Origin: Shewanella khirikhana
Lineage (GTDB): Bacteria > Pseudomonadota > Gammaproteobacteria > Enterobacterales > Shewanellaceae
DNA length: 64,000 nucleotides
NCBI RefSeq assembly: GCF_003957745.1
Contig: NZ_CP020373.1
Location: 2,604,001-2,668,000, forward strand
Direction: 5' to 3'
The position numbers and the translations under genes were made by a program. The notes under the pieces are model-generated. The model had not been told where the DNA came from. It saw only the letters and a program-made list of their open reading frames with translations, and searched no databases. Each line of letters starts with the position of its first letter. The stretch's first letter is position 1. Below, piece after piece: positions 1-8,088 of this stretch.

Positions 1-501
1 CTGCACGCCCTGGATACTGCCACCGCCGACAGCCTGCTGTTACAGGCGCTGATTTCGATGCAGGCCGAGGACTGGCAAAGAGCAATGGCGCTGCTGGACA
101 GCGCCATTTCGAAAGACAGCAACTCGGCCACCGCCCTTGCCCTGCGCTACTGGCTGCTAAAAACTGAGCCTGGAGCAGATACGCAGCAAACCAAGATGCC
201 GCTGAAACCACAGATCAACCCCAGCCTGGATGGCTGGCCTAACCTCTTCATTGCCCAAAGCCTGCTGGACATCGCCGATGGCCATAACGAGGCCGCAATA
301 GAGGCGCTGGAACAAGCGGCGCGGCTTGGCTATCTGGACCATAAGTTTATTGCCAGCCTGCCCCCTTTTAAAGGCCTGCTTCAGACAGGCGAGCTGCAAA
401 AGGTGCTGGATCATATGGCCGATTTAAGTGCCCGCGAGCGCACCAAAATCGGCCTGATATCCCTGCCCTTGCCTAATCAACTAATGCAGGCAGCACAATA
501 G
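1..501 (+). CDS. C-terminal part of a TPR-type protein (5' end outside window)
   Basis: The reading frame is open from the first base, so this is the last 166 codons of a longer protein. The visible part is helical and alanine/leucine rich, with a TPR-like helix pair (about 20-50 in the visible part) and a second near 95-115 (NEAAIEALEQAARLGY). The closing segment, in which a short 'row' of a tabulated helix pair is followed by a leucine-rich tail, resembles the C-terminal end of TPR domains fused to winged-helix or cyclase-type regulators. That resemblance is family knowledge, and the N-terminal domain cannot be seen. The last 29 bases overlap the convergent serine hydrolase gene, so the two 3' ends share DNA and no terminator fits between them. 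Confidence 0.7.
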   Translation: MHALDTATADSLLLQALISMQAEDWQRAMALLDSAISKDSNSATALALRYWLLKTEPGADTQQTKMPLKPQINPSLDGWPNLFIAQSLLDIADGHNEAAIEALEQAARLGYLDHKFIASLPPFKGLLQTGELQKVLDHMADLSARERTKIGLISLPLPNQLMQAAQ

Positions 502-1654
502 CGGAAAAAATGCCCTGGGATTGTTTGTGCATGTAAGGCGTGTTGTAGGCCGTGGCCGCAATCACGGCCGCAAGCTTAAGCTCAGGCACAATAAACAGAT
601 AGTTACCACCATTGCCAGCTGCCGCGAAGGCATTGATTGTTTTGCCCTTTACCTCATAGGGAAACTGCCAGAAGGTGAGGCCATAGCTGGCATTCAGCTC
701 AGGCATAGACTCAGAATAGGCCGCGAGGCTCTTGGCAATCCACTCGGCGGGCAGCAACTGTTTGTCGCCCCAGCGGCCCTTGTTCAAAATCAGCTCGCCA
801 ATTTTCAAAAAGTCCCGCGGCGCTATCCGCAGTCCGCCGCCCCCCTGGGTAATGCCAGTGGCCGAATACAGCCACTGGGTTTCGCCCACTCCAATGGGTT
901 TTAGCAGCGCCGCGTCGGCGTAATCAGACAATCGCTTGCCTGACGCTCGCTCGATGGCCGCCGCGGTAATGGAAATGCCTGCGGTGCAGTATGAAAAGTC
1001 ACGGCCGAAGGGCTGCTTATCCATCGGTGCTTCCCAGGGCGGATTAGCCCGTGACGGCAAATCGAAGAAGAATCGTAGCCAGTCTTTACGCAGATACATC
1101 CGCTCTTCATTGCCTGCCGAGAAGTTATTCATATCGTCACATTCGAGGGGGTTGGTCATCGACAGCAAGTCGAAAAAGCTCATCGCCGACTTCTCAGTGC
1201 TGGGGTACAGCAGGGGGTCATAGTCTTTAAACAGCGGCAATACCTTATCGTGCTCTGAATTAAAATAGCCATCGTGCAGCGCAACCCCAAACATCAAGCC
1301 AGTCAGACTCTTACTGGCGGAGCGAAAGTCATGCAGGCCATCCGCCTTGGCGCCATTGTAGTAGGACTCATGCACCAATCTGCCCTGGTGCATCACTATC
1401 ACGCTGCTTAACAGCTTCGGCTCGGATGCCAATATCTGCGCCCCAATGTTCAGCTTGTCGCTTATCACATGTGCTTTGGCGGCTTCAGTTTGCTGCCGGG
1501 CGCCTTGCTGAGATACATCAGTTGCAGCAGCTTCGGCCGCAGCGGCTTTCGCTATCAGACCAGATCCTGTCATAGCTCCGATCATAGTTTCAGGGGTAAT
1601 GGCTGCTATGCCCAGCGCGGCAACCACCATTATCAACAGGCTGTTTCGTATCAT
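473..1654 (-). CDS. Secreted serine hydrolase, class C beta-lactamase fold
   Basis: A 393-residue protein of the beta-lactamase/penicillin-binding-protein-like family (6-aminohexanoate-dimer hydrolase or esterase type). The S-x-x-K nucleophile motif is SASK at about residues 112-115, followed by the typical hydrophobic helix. The second motif, normally Y-x-N, reads YCT near residue 225. A hydrophobic signal sequence follows MIRNSLL, so it is probably exported. I chose the ATG at 1654 because AAGGAAG sits just upstream; an in-frame start at 1684 would put ten charged residues before the signal peptide. The substrate is unknown: family members cleave esters, amides or peptides, and the YCT variant argues against a true beta-lactamase. 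It is convergent with the TPR gene, overlapping it by 29 bp. Confidence 0.85.
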   Translation of the reverse strand: MIRNSLLIMVVAALGIAAITPETMIGAMTGSGLIAKAAAAEAAATDVSQQGARQQTEAAKAHVISDKLNIGAQILASEPKLLSSVIVMHQGRLVHESYYNGAKADGLHDFRSASKSLTGLMFGVALHDGYFNSEHDKVLPLFKDYDPLLYPSTEKSAMSFFDLLSMTNPLECDDMNNFSAGNEERMYLRKDWLRFFFDLPSRANPPWEAPMDKQPFGRDFSYCTAGISITAAAIERASGKRLSDYADAALLKPIGVGETQWLYSATGITQGGGGLRIAPRDFLKIGELILNKGRWGDKQLLPAEWIAKSLAAYSESMPELNASYGLTFWQFPYEVKGKTINAFAAAGNGGNYLFIVPELKLAAVIAATAYNTPYMHKQSQGIFSAIVLPALVD

Positions 1655-1940
1655 ATTATCTTCCTTCGGATTAGCGAGACTCACAGCTTAGGGACAAACT
1701 GGCCTGAAGGGTCTTAAAGGTTTCTGAAGATTGTTGAAGGACGACCAAGAACGGACTTTTTAGTTTAAAGTCAGATACATACAAAGTTATGGCGCGTACT
1801 TTGTAGTGTGCTACATAAAGTGTTTCAGCGGATATTGTGCAAGCTACATTTCAGGTTGCTCGCCTTTCTTCAATTAAATATGCTCAGTACCAGTCAAACA
1901 CCTTGAGCACTTGGGCCATGCAGCCGGCGGTTTTATTTAA

Positions 1941-3188
1941 ATGAGTTTGTTGATTATGGGTAAAGCGAAACTCTGGGCAGTTTCATTCGCGCCACTTCTG
2001 GCGCTAAGCCTGTTTTCATCCGTTGCCCTGGCAGAGGAAATATTCCCTCAGGCTCAACGTTTGCTGGATAAATACAGCCAAAGCAATCTGGTAGCTAACG
2101 GCAGCGTGTACCAACTTGGGCTCTACTATAGGGGAGAAGGAACCCCATACGAGCGCGGGCTGACACTCGTGAATAACAGTGGCTCGCCGCTAATGAGTTA
2201 CGTAGAACTTGAACTATCTGAGCAGCAACAGCAGTTCCTGTGTGAATTTGAGCAACTCGAGTGTCAAAAGGCGCTGCTCGCGATATCCGCACTGGCCCAC
2301 GAGGCTATCCAACAAAACCAAGAAATATTCGATGAATATCAGGGTGTTTACGCCTATCGATACTTCGACTCGATTTCAATCTCGACAGCCGCAGACAGCT
2401 ACCAATTGTTTGACCCGGAACTTATGGGGCTCAATATTCAAAAGATAAATCTGGTTAACTTGCTCAACCTGCTCCGGGCTGGCGACGAAGCGCAGGCGGT
2501 CAACAACTTCAAAATAATCATTGAGCATGCGCTTTTGATAATGGCGCAATCGCCCTACCTGAATGAAAAAATAAAGTCACTGTTGATCCTGGATAGTGCC
2601 ATTCATCTCTTCCCCTACCTGTATCAGCAAACAAAGGACAAACATCTCTGGGGCGATATCGAAAAGATATTCAAGCCCGTCACCGAAGCCATACTGGCCG
2701 AGGAAGATGTATACGATCTCGAATTTGCCAGTCAGGTTTACCTGATGGATAAGATGATTTCTGAAAACAACCTGGATAAAAACGACAACATGATCGACTA
2801 CCTGAATCACAAGCTTGCTTTCAATCGAAAGAAAACTATCAACCTGATGTACGAATGTACCGTCATGGGCATAAAGAATGAAGAACTGCTCCAGCGTTGG
2901 AGCTTTATCAATTACAACACAGACAATAACCCCCACTTGGTATTGGATATTTTAAATCCCGTAGGCTCACTCTTAGCCATGACATCCAGACCAAGGTTTG
3001 TCTCCTTCGCTGAAGATATTACAAAGATCCGAACAAGGGGATTTTTGATAAATTTATTCTACTCCAACCGAAAGACCGAACGGTTTGATGGGCGCTCATA
3101 CTCCTATGAAACCATTGAAAATAATAAGGTATGTCTGCTCGAAGAAGGCAACACCACAGAGATCTGCCTGAATATTCCTGAGTTATGA
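1941..3188 (+). CDS. Unrecognised exported protein
   Basis: A 415-residue protein that I do not recognise. A signal peptide is clear: a short positive N-terminus, a long hydrophobic run and VALA before the mature EEIFPQ sequence, so cleavage falls near residue 31. The rest is soluble and mostly helical, with four cysteines placed in the first and last thirds (two close together near 100-110). No catalytic motif is visible. There is no good Shine-Dalgarno before the ATG at 1941, and an ATG five codons further in is equally possible. The 256-bp upstream gap contains an imperfect dyad at about 1798-1821 (CTTTGTAG / CTACATAAAG) that could be an operator. Base composition is more AT-rich than in the housekeeping genes of the window, which suggests accessory DNA. 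Confidence 0.75.
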   Translation: MSLLIMGKAKLWAVSFAPLLALSLFSSVALAEEIFPQAQRLLDKYSQSNLVANGSVYQLGLYYRGEGTPYERGLTLVNNSGSPLMSYVELELSEQQQQFLCEFEQLECQKALLAISALAHEAIQQNQEIFDEYQGVYAYRYFDSISISTAADSYQLFDPELMGLNIQKINLVNLLNLLRAGDEAQAVNNFKIIIEHALLIMAQSPYLNEKIKSLLILDSAIHLFPYLYQQTKDKHLWGDIEKIFKPVTEAILAEEDVYDLEFASQVYLMDKMISENNLDKNDNMIDYLNHKLAFNRKKTINLMYECTVMGIKNEELLQRWSFINYNTDNNPHLVLDILNPVGSLLAMTSRPRFVSFAEDITKIRTRGFLINLFYSNRKTERFDGRSYSYETIENNKVCLLEEGNTTEICLNIPEL

Positions 3189-3214
3189 ATACAAATAAAA
3201 TTCGCCGCTTTTCT

Positions 3215-3712
3215 TCACTTACTGAACGTCAGCCAGATATCGGCAACCCAAATCCGGGGAGAGCCCTTGGTGTTGATGGTATATTTCTCAAATTCTACAG
3301 ATGACACCTGATACCCAGTCTTTTGCAGCTCTGTTTCTATGCTCAGGTATAACTCTGTTTCTTTAAAGGCAGCGGAGAAGTTGGTTAGCAGTGGCCGCAG
3401 CGCGGGGTTGTGCAGATTCCCTGAAGATCCCAGCGCAATCTGCAACTCGGCAGGAATTTTCTTGTGATAGTAACTCAGCAGTTCGGCGTTAGTCTTATCG
3501 GAAAAGTGTCCGAGCAGCCGGATAACCACAACATCCGCTTCCAGATTGATATCCCGGATAGCTTCAGCAAACGGCCGCCCTGTCTGAGTTCCATAGCTAA
3601 GCTGGATCAACGCAGATTGCGCCCTCGCGTCATAAGCACCAAACTCAAATAACTCCGCCTCTGCCACAGCGGAAATCAGAAATATGCTCAGAATGTACCC
3701 AAATCGTTTCAT
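3215..3712 (-). CDS. Unrecognised small exported protein
   Basis: A 165-residue protein with a plain signal peptide (MKRFGYILSIFLISAVAEA, cleavage about residue 19). The mature part is about 145 residues, mixed alpha/beta by appearance, without cysteines and without a motif I can name. It is convergent with the preceding 415-residue exported protein, 26 bp apart. Their shared exported character and isolation from known operons suggest both are lineage-specific. The name cannot go beyond 'hypothetical exported protein'. Confidence 0.7.
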   Translation of the reverse strand: MKRFGYILSIFLISAVAEAELFEFGAYDARAQSALIQLSYGTQTGRPFAEAIRDINLEADVVVIRLLGHFSDKTNAELLSYYHKKIPAELQIALGSSGNLHNPALRPLLTNFSAAFKETELYLSIETELQKTGYQVSSVEFEKYTINTKGSPRIWVADIWLTFSK

Positions 3713-4225
3713 GGCTTAGATACCGACCCCCACTCTCTTGGACGGGGCAGTTTATCACCCCTTGATGAGAAGTCGCTTTGCAAGCGACTGAAATCGAAGC
3801 CTTCCAGGCTTCACCCGGGGAAAGGGGGCAGTATCGACTTGCAATTGCATCCATGCAAAAGAGCCAGTTCGCCTCCATGCCTCTCGCTCATAAGCGCTCT
3901 CACGAGCTCCAATCCCCCAGCGACCCCAGACGAATCGGACGACAACATGGATGTTGGAGGTAGAACAACGCAGGGAGCAGTTGTCGAAAGCCCCTTCGGG
4001 CTTATGCTGAAAATTGGCTAACGCGCCAGACGCTCGAATTTACGTCCCTATAAATCCACCTCAGCTCGGCTTTCCTTGCCTCGCGCTCATTAGCTTGTCG
4101 CTTCGCGACATTCGCCCCTTCTCGACTGGCGCTGCTTCGGCCGCTTCGATGGGGCAAAAGCGGTGCAACCTTCAAGCAAAAAGTTGTGCCTGCCCTATCT
4201 TTCTTATCATTCCATTACGAATTCC
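3713..4225. other. Gene-free, palindrome-rich stretch (left flank of accessory block)
   Basis: No credible gene is visible in these 513 bases; the short frames present lack ribosome binding sites and have no protein-like composition. The stretch holds several small dyads, including AGTCGCTT/AAGCGACT and GAAGCC/GGCTTC at 3771-3810. Related sequence occurs in inverted orientation at 7430-7596: besides the strong match listed separately, the words CAGACGCTC and GCTGAAAA recur in the same relative order near 4005-4035 on one side and 7445-7475 (other strand) on the other. This reads as a decayed inverted pair flanking the AT-rich genes between. Confidence 0.6.
3771..3829 (+). repeat. Left arm of a ~55-bp inverted repeat around the accessory block
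   Basis: The segment begins AGTCGCTTTGCAAGCGACT and continues through GAAGCCTTCCAGGCTTCA and a CGGGG/AAGGGG tail. The reverse complement of 7541-7596 is nearly the same sequence, with only a few substitutions and short indels. Each arm itself contains two perfect small hairpins (8-bp and 6-bp stems), like REP-type palindromes. The arms enclose about 3.7 kb that contains the AT-rich orphan genes and the IS200-like transposase. Confidence 0.75.
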
Positions 4226-5194
4226 CTAGTATAAGTAGCCATACTTTTTAAATACCTTAGCTTCTTTCCTTTCCAGAAAAATCACTTTTGCGCATTGATC
4301 TTCTACTGGAAAGGCTAAGAACTCTCCGCTAGTAATTTTTTTTGAAATCCTCTTCATTTTTTTATGAAAATCACCACTAAACCAGTCGGAGTCTTGTTTA
4401 AAGCTCCATCTTACTGATTTATTATTTAACTCCCCAATTACATATGCCTTTTCTGAATCCCAGTCTATTTTTGATTTAATATTTTTCGCTTTCAAGGAAC
4501 CGTTGGTTATTGAGCAATATTCCATCAACAAATCTCTATACGAAAAATCATCACCTACACATTCACAATCAAACATTAAATAATTCTCTGGGTATTTCTG
4601 TTGTAGAAATAAAAACACTTCACTCGAGGTTTTCAAATGAGACAAATCTATTCCCAAATCATCTTTGACGGTATTTTTAAATTTATCAAAATTTGTTTCT
4701 CTAAAATTTTCAGAAACTCGCCTAGAAATCGAATTCCTTATGGAAGGAATCATTAAGACAACCATAACGGATAAATAAGCTATCAGCATAGCTGTTGACC
4801 ATGTAAATTTGAACTCTGAAAAATTCTCTAAAGTAAGACCTTCAGAGATTGAATACGTCACTCCTATAATAAAAAGTGAATTGAAGATCATGGTCGCCTC
4901 AAGAAATGCATCAAATAAAATGTGTATCAAAGGCTTGTCATCATCAACACCTAGAAGTGTGATTGTAGATGCGAGAAATAAGCAAATACTCTCGAAAAGA
5001 AAATAAGCAGAAAAAATCAAATAGACAATCCATTGCAAACCGAAACCTACAAAGGATATTTCTTTGGTAAGGTAAATAATGCCTATGCAAACGATACCAA
5101 TACACATTTTTAAAACTGTAGCAACAAAAATGCCTTTAGTACTATAGTTAGCGTCAGAAACTCCCTTATTACCGACATCTTTTCCTTCTTCCAT
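4226..5194 (-). CDS. Unrecognised membrane protein of the accessory block
   Basis: A 322-residue protein, strongly AT-rich compared with neighbours, hence probably acquired. Four hydrophobic segments lie in the first half (roughly 25-45, 52-75, 95-115, 130-150), followed by a soluble C-terminal domain of about 170 residues. That domain has a conserved-looking stretch DWFSGDFHKKMKR followed by GEFLAFPVEDQCAKVIFL, a style seen in small immunity-like or island-encoded orphan proteins; I cannot assign a family. Start choice is firm: GGAG lies 5 bases before ATG. It stands alone with flanking non-coding DNA. The membrane anchor plus soluble tail fits an immunity or defence-accessory protein, but that is speculation. 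Confidence 0.75.
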   Translation of the reverse strand: MEEGKDVGNKGVSDANYSTKGIFVATVLKMCIGIVCIGIIYLTKEISFVGFGLQWIVYLIFSAYFLFESICLFLASTITLLGVDDDKPLIHILFDAFLEATMIFNSLFIIGVTYSISEGLTLENFSEFKFTWSTAMLIAYLSVMVVLMIPSIRNSISRRVSENFRETNFDKFKNTVKDDLGIDLSHLKTSSEVFLFLQQKYPENYLMFDCECVGDDFSYRDLLMEYCSITNGSLKAKNIKSKIDWDSEKAYVIGELNNKSVRWSFKQDSDWFSGDFHKKMKRISKKITSGEFLAFPVEDQCAKVIFLERKEAKVFKKYGYLY

Positions 5195-5290
5195 ATTTAC
5201 TCCATTAATTTAAAGTAATCCACTCTAGATATACTGACCTTTCCTCGAGACTATCACCAACACCTTGATGAGATTTTCACGGCGAGCAAT

Positions 5291-5433
5291 GGGACATCCT
5301 AAACACTTACTACACAAACTGACAAGGCACTGAAGAGAAACGGGACATCCTAAACACTTACTACACAAACTGACAAGGCACTGAAGAGAAACGGGACATC
5401 CAAAACACTTACCACACAAACTGACAAGGCACT
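5291..5433. repeat. 51-bp tandem repeat, three units
   Basis: Units begin at 5291, 5342 and 5393, each starting GGGACATCC. Units one and two are identical over nearly their whole length; the third has a few substitutions and stops after about 41 bases. The period is 51 bp, a multiple of three, so a cysteine-rich frame stays open across it on the minus strand, but I do not believe it is translated because it has no ribosome binding site. The repeat lies between the orphan membrane gene and the 3' end of the transposase gene. Confidence 0.9.
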
Positions 5434-5595
5434 ACTCCTCTCGAATACCTACAGTTCCAATGGTGATTGTCATAAAACCTATCGAAAAATCAGACGACTC
5501 AGGGATATAGAGTTAAAAAGGCTGATTTACACTCAGACAAACCGCAGGCTTGTGCCTGTTTAAGTGAAGAGTGAAGAAAGAACCAACTTGCCAAG

Positions 5596-6585
5596 TTAAC
5601 AGGGATGAATAGCTTCGCTTTGTCGCTTACCCCGACACCATTTACCGCCAGATTTAGCCTTCATGGCACACATCGCATCCCAGCGGCCGCTCAGTCCACT
5701 ATATTGGCGGCGAAACTCCTTGGCTGAGGTTATCCAGGCATCATCACTGATACCAAGTTCTGCCAATAGCTTTGGCCTTGAGGAGTCGATAAAACCACGC
5801 TTGTCTTGCCGCACCGCGCGGCCAGTCCAATCAATCAGCTCAAGGTAATCGGCAAAGTGAAACGGGATATCCGTTTGCTCGGCGGCTGTGACTGCACCAT
5901 CAAATTGAAGCAATGGCTTAAGTGAGAGGTTTGCAGGTTTAGTTTCTGCAAGTTCTTCAATTCGCTCCTGAATCGATGTGTAATCAGAGCCTTGCAGCGA
6001 GTCAGCTATGCCTGCCCGTATCGGATTTAAGTCTACATACATCATGCAGGCGAGCAGTGCTTGCTCATCCAGCAGCGCCTGAGATTTGAAGCGCCCCTCC
6101 CAAAACACACCCTTGCAACCGTCTTCCCGATTGGCCTTGCGGGCGATTTCTTCATTTAGACAGCGCATAAACCAACTGATACTGCCAAGTCGCTCCTGCC
6201 AATCACAAACCAGGCTATCGAGCAGTATTCTTTCACCTTCGACTAACTTGTCCCCCTTGAGGAATTTTGCCGCTACAGGGTTACCGCAAAAAAGCCGAGT
6301 CCAACGCTCTATCACCTCAAATTGAGATAAGGATTGTTGAGCCGCCACATCAATTTTCAGCACCAGATGATAGTGATTGGACATCACCGCATAGGCGCAC
6401 ACATCAATGCAGAATATGGACGATAACTGCCTGATTTTATCCACTATCCAGCCTCGCCTATGCTCATAACTTCGACCAGAAAGCACATCTTCGCCACACA
6501 AAAACGCCCTTCTAACACAGCGATTAATCACATGGTAGAAGGGCGTACTTTCAGCATCTATTAACTGGCGACGGGCGGTAGTCAT
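5596..6585 (-). CDS. REP-associated tyrosine transposase (IS200/Y1 type)
   Basis: A 329-residue protein of the Y1_Tnp / RAYT family, HUH single-strand transposases that act on REP palindromes. The metal-binding H-x-H is in SNHYHLVL (about 93-100), and the candidate catalytic tyrosine is in MMYVDLNPIRAG (about 184). The N-terminal RRQLIDAESTPFYHVINR block is typical for the larger RAYTs of Shewanella and relatives. I place the start at the ATG at 6585, because TGAGG lies 6 bases upstream; an in-frame TTG at 6597 overlaps that site. The first codons encode a perfect dyad, ACGCCCTTCTA...TAGAAGGGCGT, so the 5' end of the mRNA can fold back. The 5' end is duplicated upstream (6494-6855). The gene appears intact, so it could still be active. 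Confidence 0.88.
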   Translation of the reverse strand: MTTARRQLIDAESTPFYHVINRCVRRAFLCGEDVLSGRSYEHRRGWIVDKIRQLSSIFCIDVCAYAVMSNHYHLVLKIDVAAQQSLSQFEVIERWTRLFCGNPVAAKFLKGDKLVEGERILLDSLVCDWQERLGSISWFMRCLNEEIARKANREDGCKGVFWEGRFKSQALLDEQALLACMMYVDLNPIRAGIADSLQGSDYTSIQERIEELAETKPANLSLKPLLQFDGAVTAAEQTDIPFHFADYLELIDWTGRAVRQDKRGFIDSSRPKLLAELGISDDAWITSAKEFRRQYSGLSGRWDAMCAMKAKSGGKWCRGKRQSEAIHPC

Positions 6586-6855
6586 AGCAAGCCTCAACGG
6601 TTAAAAACAGGTACTTCAAAGCCTAGTCGAGGGTATGCAAAACATCCAAAAGGTTTGGCTGTCCCTTCTTTTCTTCCACACAAAAACGCCCTTCTAACAC
6701 AGCGATTAATCACATGGTAGAAGGGCGTGCTTTCAGCATCTATCAACTGGCGACGGGCGGTAGTCATAGCAAGCCTCAACGGGTTCAAAGCAGGTACTTC
6801 AAAGCCTAGTCGAGGGTATGAAAAACATCCAAAAGGTTTGGCTGTCCTTTCTTTT
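6494..6855. repeat. Tandem duplication of ~180 bp spanning a gene junction
   Basis: Copy A is 6494-6672 and copy B 6676-6855; the offset is 182-183 bp and the copies differ at only a handful of positions. Each copy holds the first ~31 codons of the RAYT gene, the spacer, and the last ~15 codons of the upstream 129-residue membrane protein gene. Copy B joins the intact membrane gene, and copy A joins the intact RAYT gene. The duplication therefore left both genes whole and placed a truncated pair of ends between them. Confidence 0.93.
6594..6767 (-). pseudogene. Truncated 5' copy of the RAYT gene
   Basis: Starting at the ATG at 6767, the first ~31 residues are those of the intact transposase (MTTARRQLIDAESTPFYH and onward through RRAFLCG). 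The frame then passes into RKEGTAKPFG..., which is the out-of-frame 3' remnant of the membrane-protein gene, and stops. It lacks the H-x-H and tyrosine motifs and cannot be catalytic. It keeps the GAGG ribosome binding site and probably the original spacing to the upstream gene, so it may still be translated into a 57-residue peptide. Confidence 0.85.
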
Positions 6856-7195
6856 GTGCGATTGATCCATCTGCTTTAACATCGTATGTTTTTACCGATG
6901 GGGATTTTCCTTTTTTGTGCCTCTTTGCACTTATGAATGCCACACCTTCTTTTAAATCAGCGCGATCTGAAAAGTGAAAATCTGATGCTCTCAAATCAAT
7001 TGTAAATGGTTTTAGGCGTAGAAATTTCAAAATAGCAAACACTACAGTCAACACTGCAGCTATAAACTTCATTGTTAGAATTATCGCATCTAGGTTGTCA
7101 GCTCCAACAAAGTTTACAACCTCTCGTGCAAGTGAAGCCAACGTACCGATAATTACGGCTACGATAAAAACCCAATCAATCTCATCCAAATTCAT
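6806..7195 (-). CDS. Small two-helix membrane protein
   Basis: A 129-residue protein with two transmembrane segments (about 8-27 and 38-60, the second ending VVFAILKFLRLKP) and a basic soluble tail of about 65 residues. AGGAA is positioned 7 bases before the ATG. I do not recognise the family. Its last 15 codons are duplicated downstream in copy A of the tandem repeat, which shows that this gene and the RAYT gene were adjacent when the duplication arose. Their same orientation and original spacing of about 40 bp suggest co-transcription. Base composition is AT-rich, like the other orphan gene of the block. Confidence 0.7.
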   Translation of the reverse strand: MNLDEIDWVFIVAVIIGTLASLAREVVNFVGADNLDAIILTMKFIAAVLTVVFAILKFLRLKPFTIDLRASDFHFSDRADLKEGVAFISAKRHKKGKSPSVKTYDVKADGSIAQKKGQPNLLDVFHTLD

Positions 7196-8088
7196 TTAAT
7201 ATTTCCTGCGCCTAACATTTTATTCATACGACCATGCAAGGTTACCCAAGCTTGTAAGCTTGCCCTACCTTGCAAGGTAGCTCTATTCATCATCAACGAC
7301 TCAGCTGCCGGGGCTTGCTCCCCCTACCCCGCGTGTCGTCAGACACGCTTATTCCCCCTCGAAGCCGCTTTGGCTGTTGGGCTGAGTGAAACGAGTGAGC
7401 CGAGACAGGGACGTCGAGGCAGCGTCAGTCGAATCATGGATGAGCGTCTGACGCGTTGGTCGTTTTCAGCCCGGAAAGCCAAAGTGCCCGGCTTCGTCGG
7501 GGCGTCTTTTGGGTTGCAAGGGGCTTTGGACGAGCAAAGCCCCTTGCCCCGGTGAAGCCTGGAAGGCTTCGGTTTTCAGTCGCTTGCAAAGCGACTCTTT
7601 CATACCGACCGAGTCAGATAGCCAACCCGCAGGGTTAAACCCTGCAAAAAGCGATTAAAATAGGTTCAAGGCAGCGCCCTGAAAAACCACGTATCGGGTG
7701 AGAAGAAGTAAGGAAAGGAATAAACATCTGCAATCCCTTGCTGCCGCGCACGCATAAACGCTAAAACCACCAACACCACAGTGGAAAACCACTGTCAGTA
7801 CCCAATTAATTAAGAGACACCTTAACCATTGTTTTAATTGGCAATTAATAAAAAACACTCTATAGAGCGATACTAGCGTATGACGTTTTAACCAGCAAGC
7901 CCAAGCACCATGGTTGTAGAAACAGCGGATAAGCAAATAGATGAACTGATTGATGAAGTGAAGATTTGCTGAACTGAAGACTTGAAGGGATGATAACGCC
8001 GAAGAATGCCGCCCTGCCGTCGGCTAAACGGCCCCATACCTCGGGGCTCGCCTGTTTGCTGAACACTCCGAATGACAACTCCGAATGG
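7196..8088. other. Long gene-free stretch, right flank of accessory block
   Basis: I see no credible gene in these 893 bases. The frames at 7655-7936 and 7860-8153 (minus) lack ribosome binding sites, and the second runs into the 3' end of the exported-protein gene in another frame. The stretch is full of small palindromes (GCGTGTCGTCAGACACGC near 7330-7347, AAGCTTGTAAGCTT near 7249-7262, CCTTGCAAGG near 7270). It also carries the right inverted-repeat arm at 7541-7596, followed by a GC-poor segment around 7800-7870. It looks like accumulated REP-type or element-end debris rather than a promoter region. Confidence 0.6.
7541..7596 (-). repeat. Right arm of the inverted repeat around the accessory block
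   Basis: Reverse complement of the left arm at 3771-3829: read on the minus strand it gives AGTCGCTTTGCAAGCGACT, then GAAGCCTTCCAGGCTTCA and a GGGGCAAGGGG tail. Differences are a two-base change after GACTGAAA and a C/G count change near the tail. The arm sits just beside a further dyad at 7519-7546 (AAGGGGCTTTG / CAAAGCCCCTT). Confidence 0.75.

Noticed and set aside
5225..5419. Cysteine-rich 64-residue frame over the 51-bp repeat
   Set aside because: The frame is open only because the repeat unit is a multiple of three. There is no start signal, and the sequence drifts in the third unit.
5291..5433. CRISPR array
   Set aside because: The units are directly adjacent with no spacers between them, and no cas gene is nearby.
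7200..7260. Integron attC-like R box (GCCTAAC near 7209) and a similar word (GGCTAAC near 4018)
   Set aside because: Neither has a matching GTTRRRY partner at the right distance, and no integrase gene is present. The resemblance is a single heptamer in each case.
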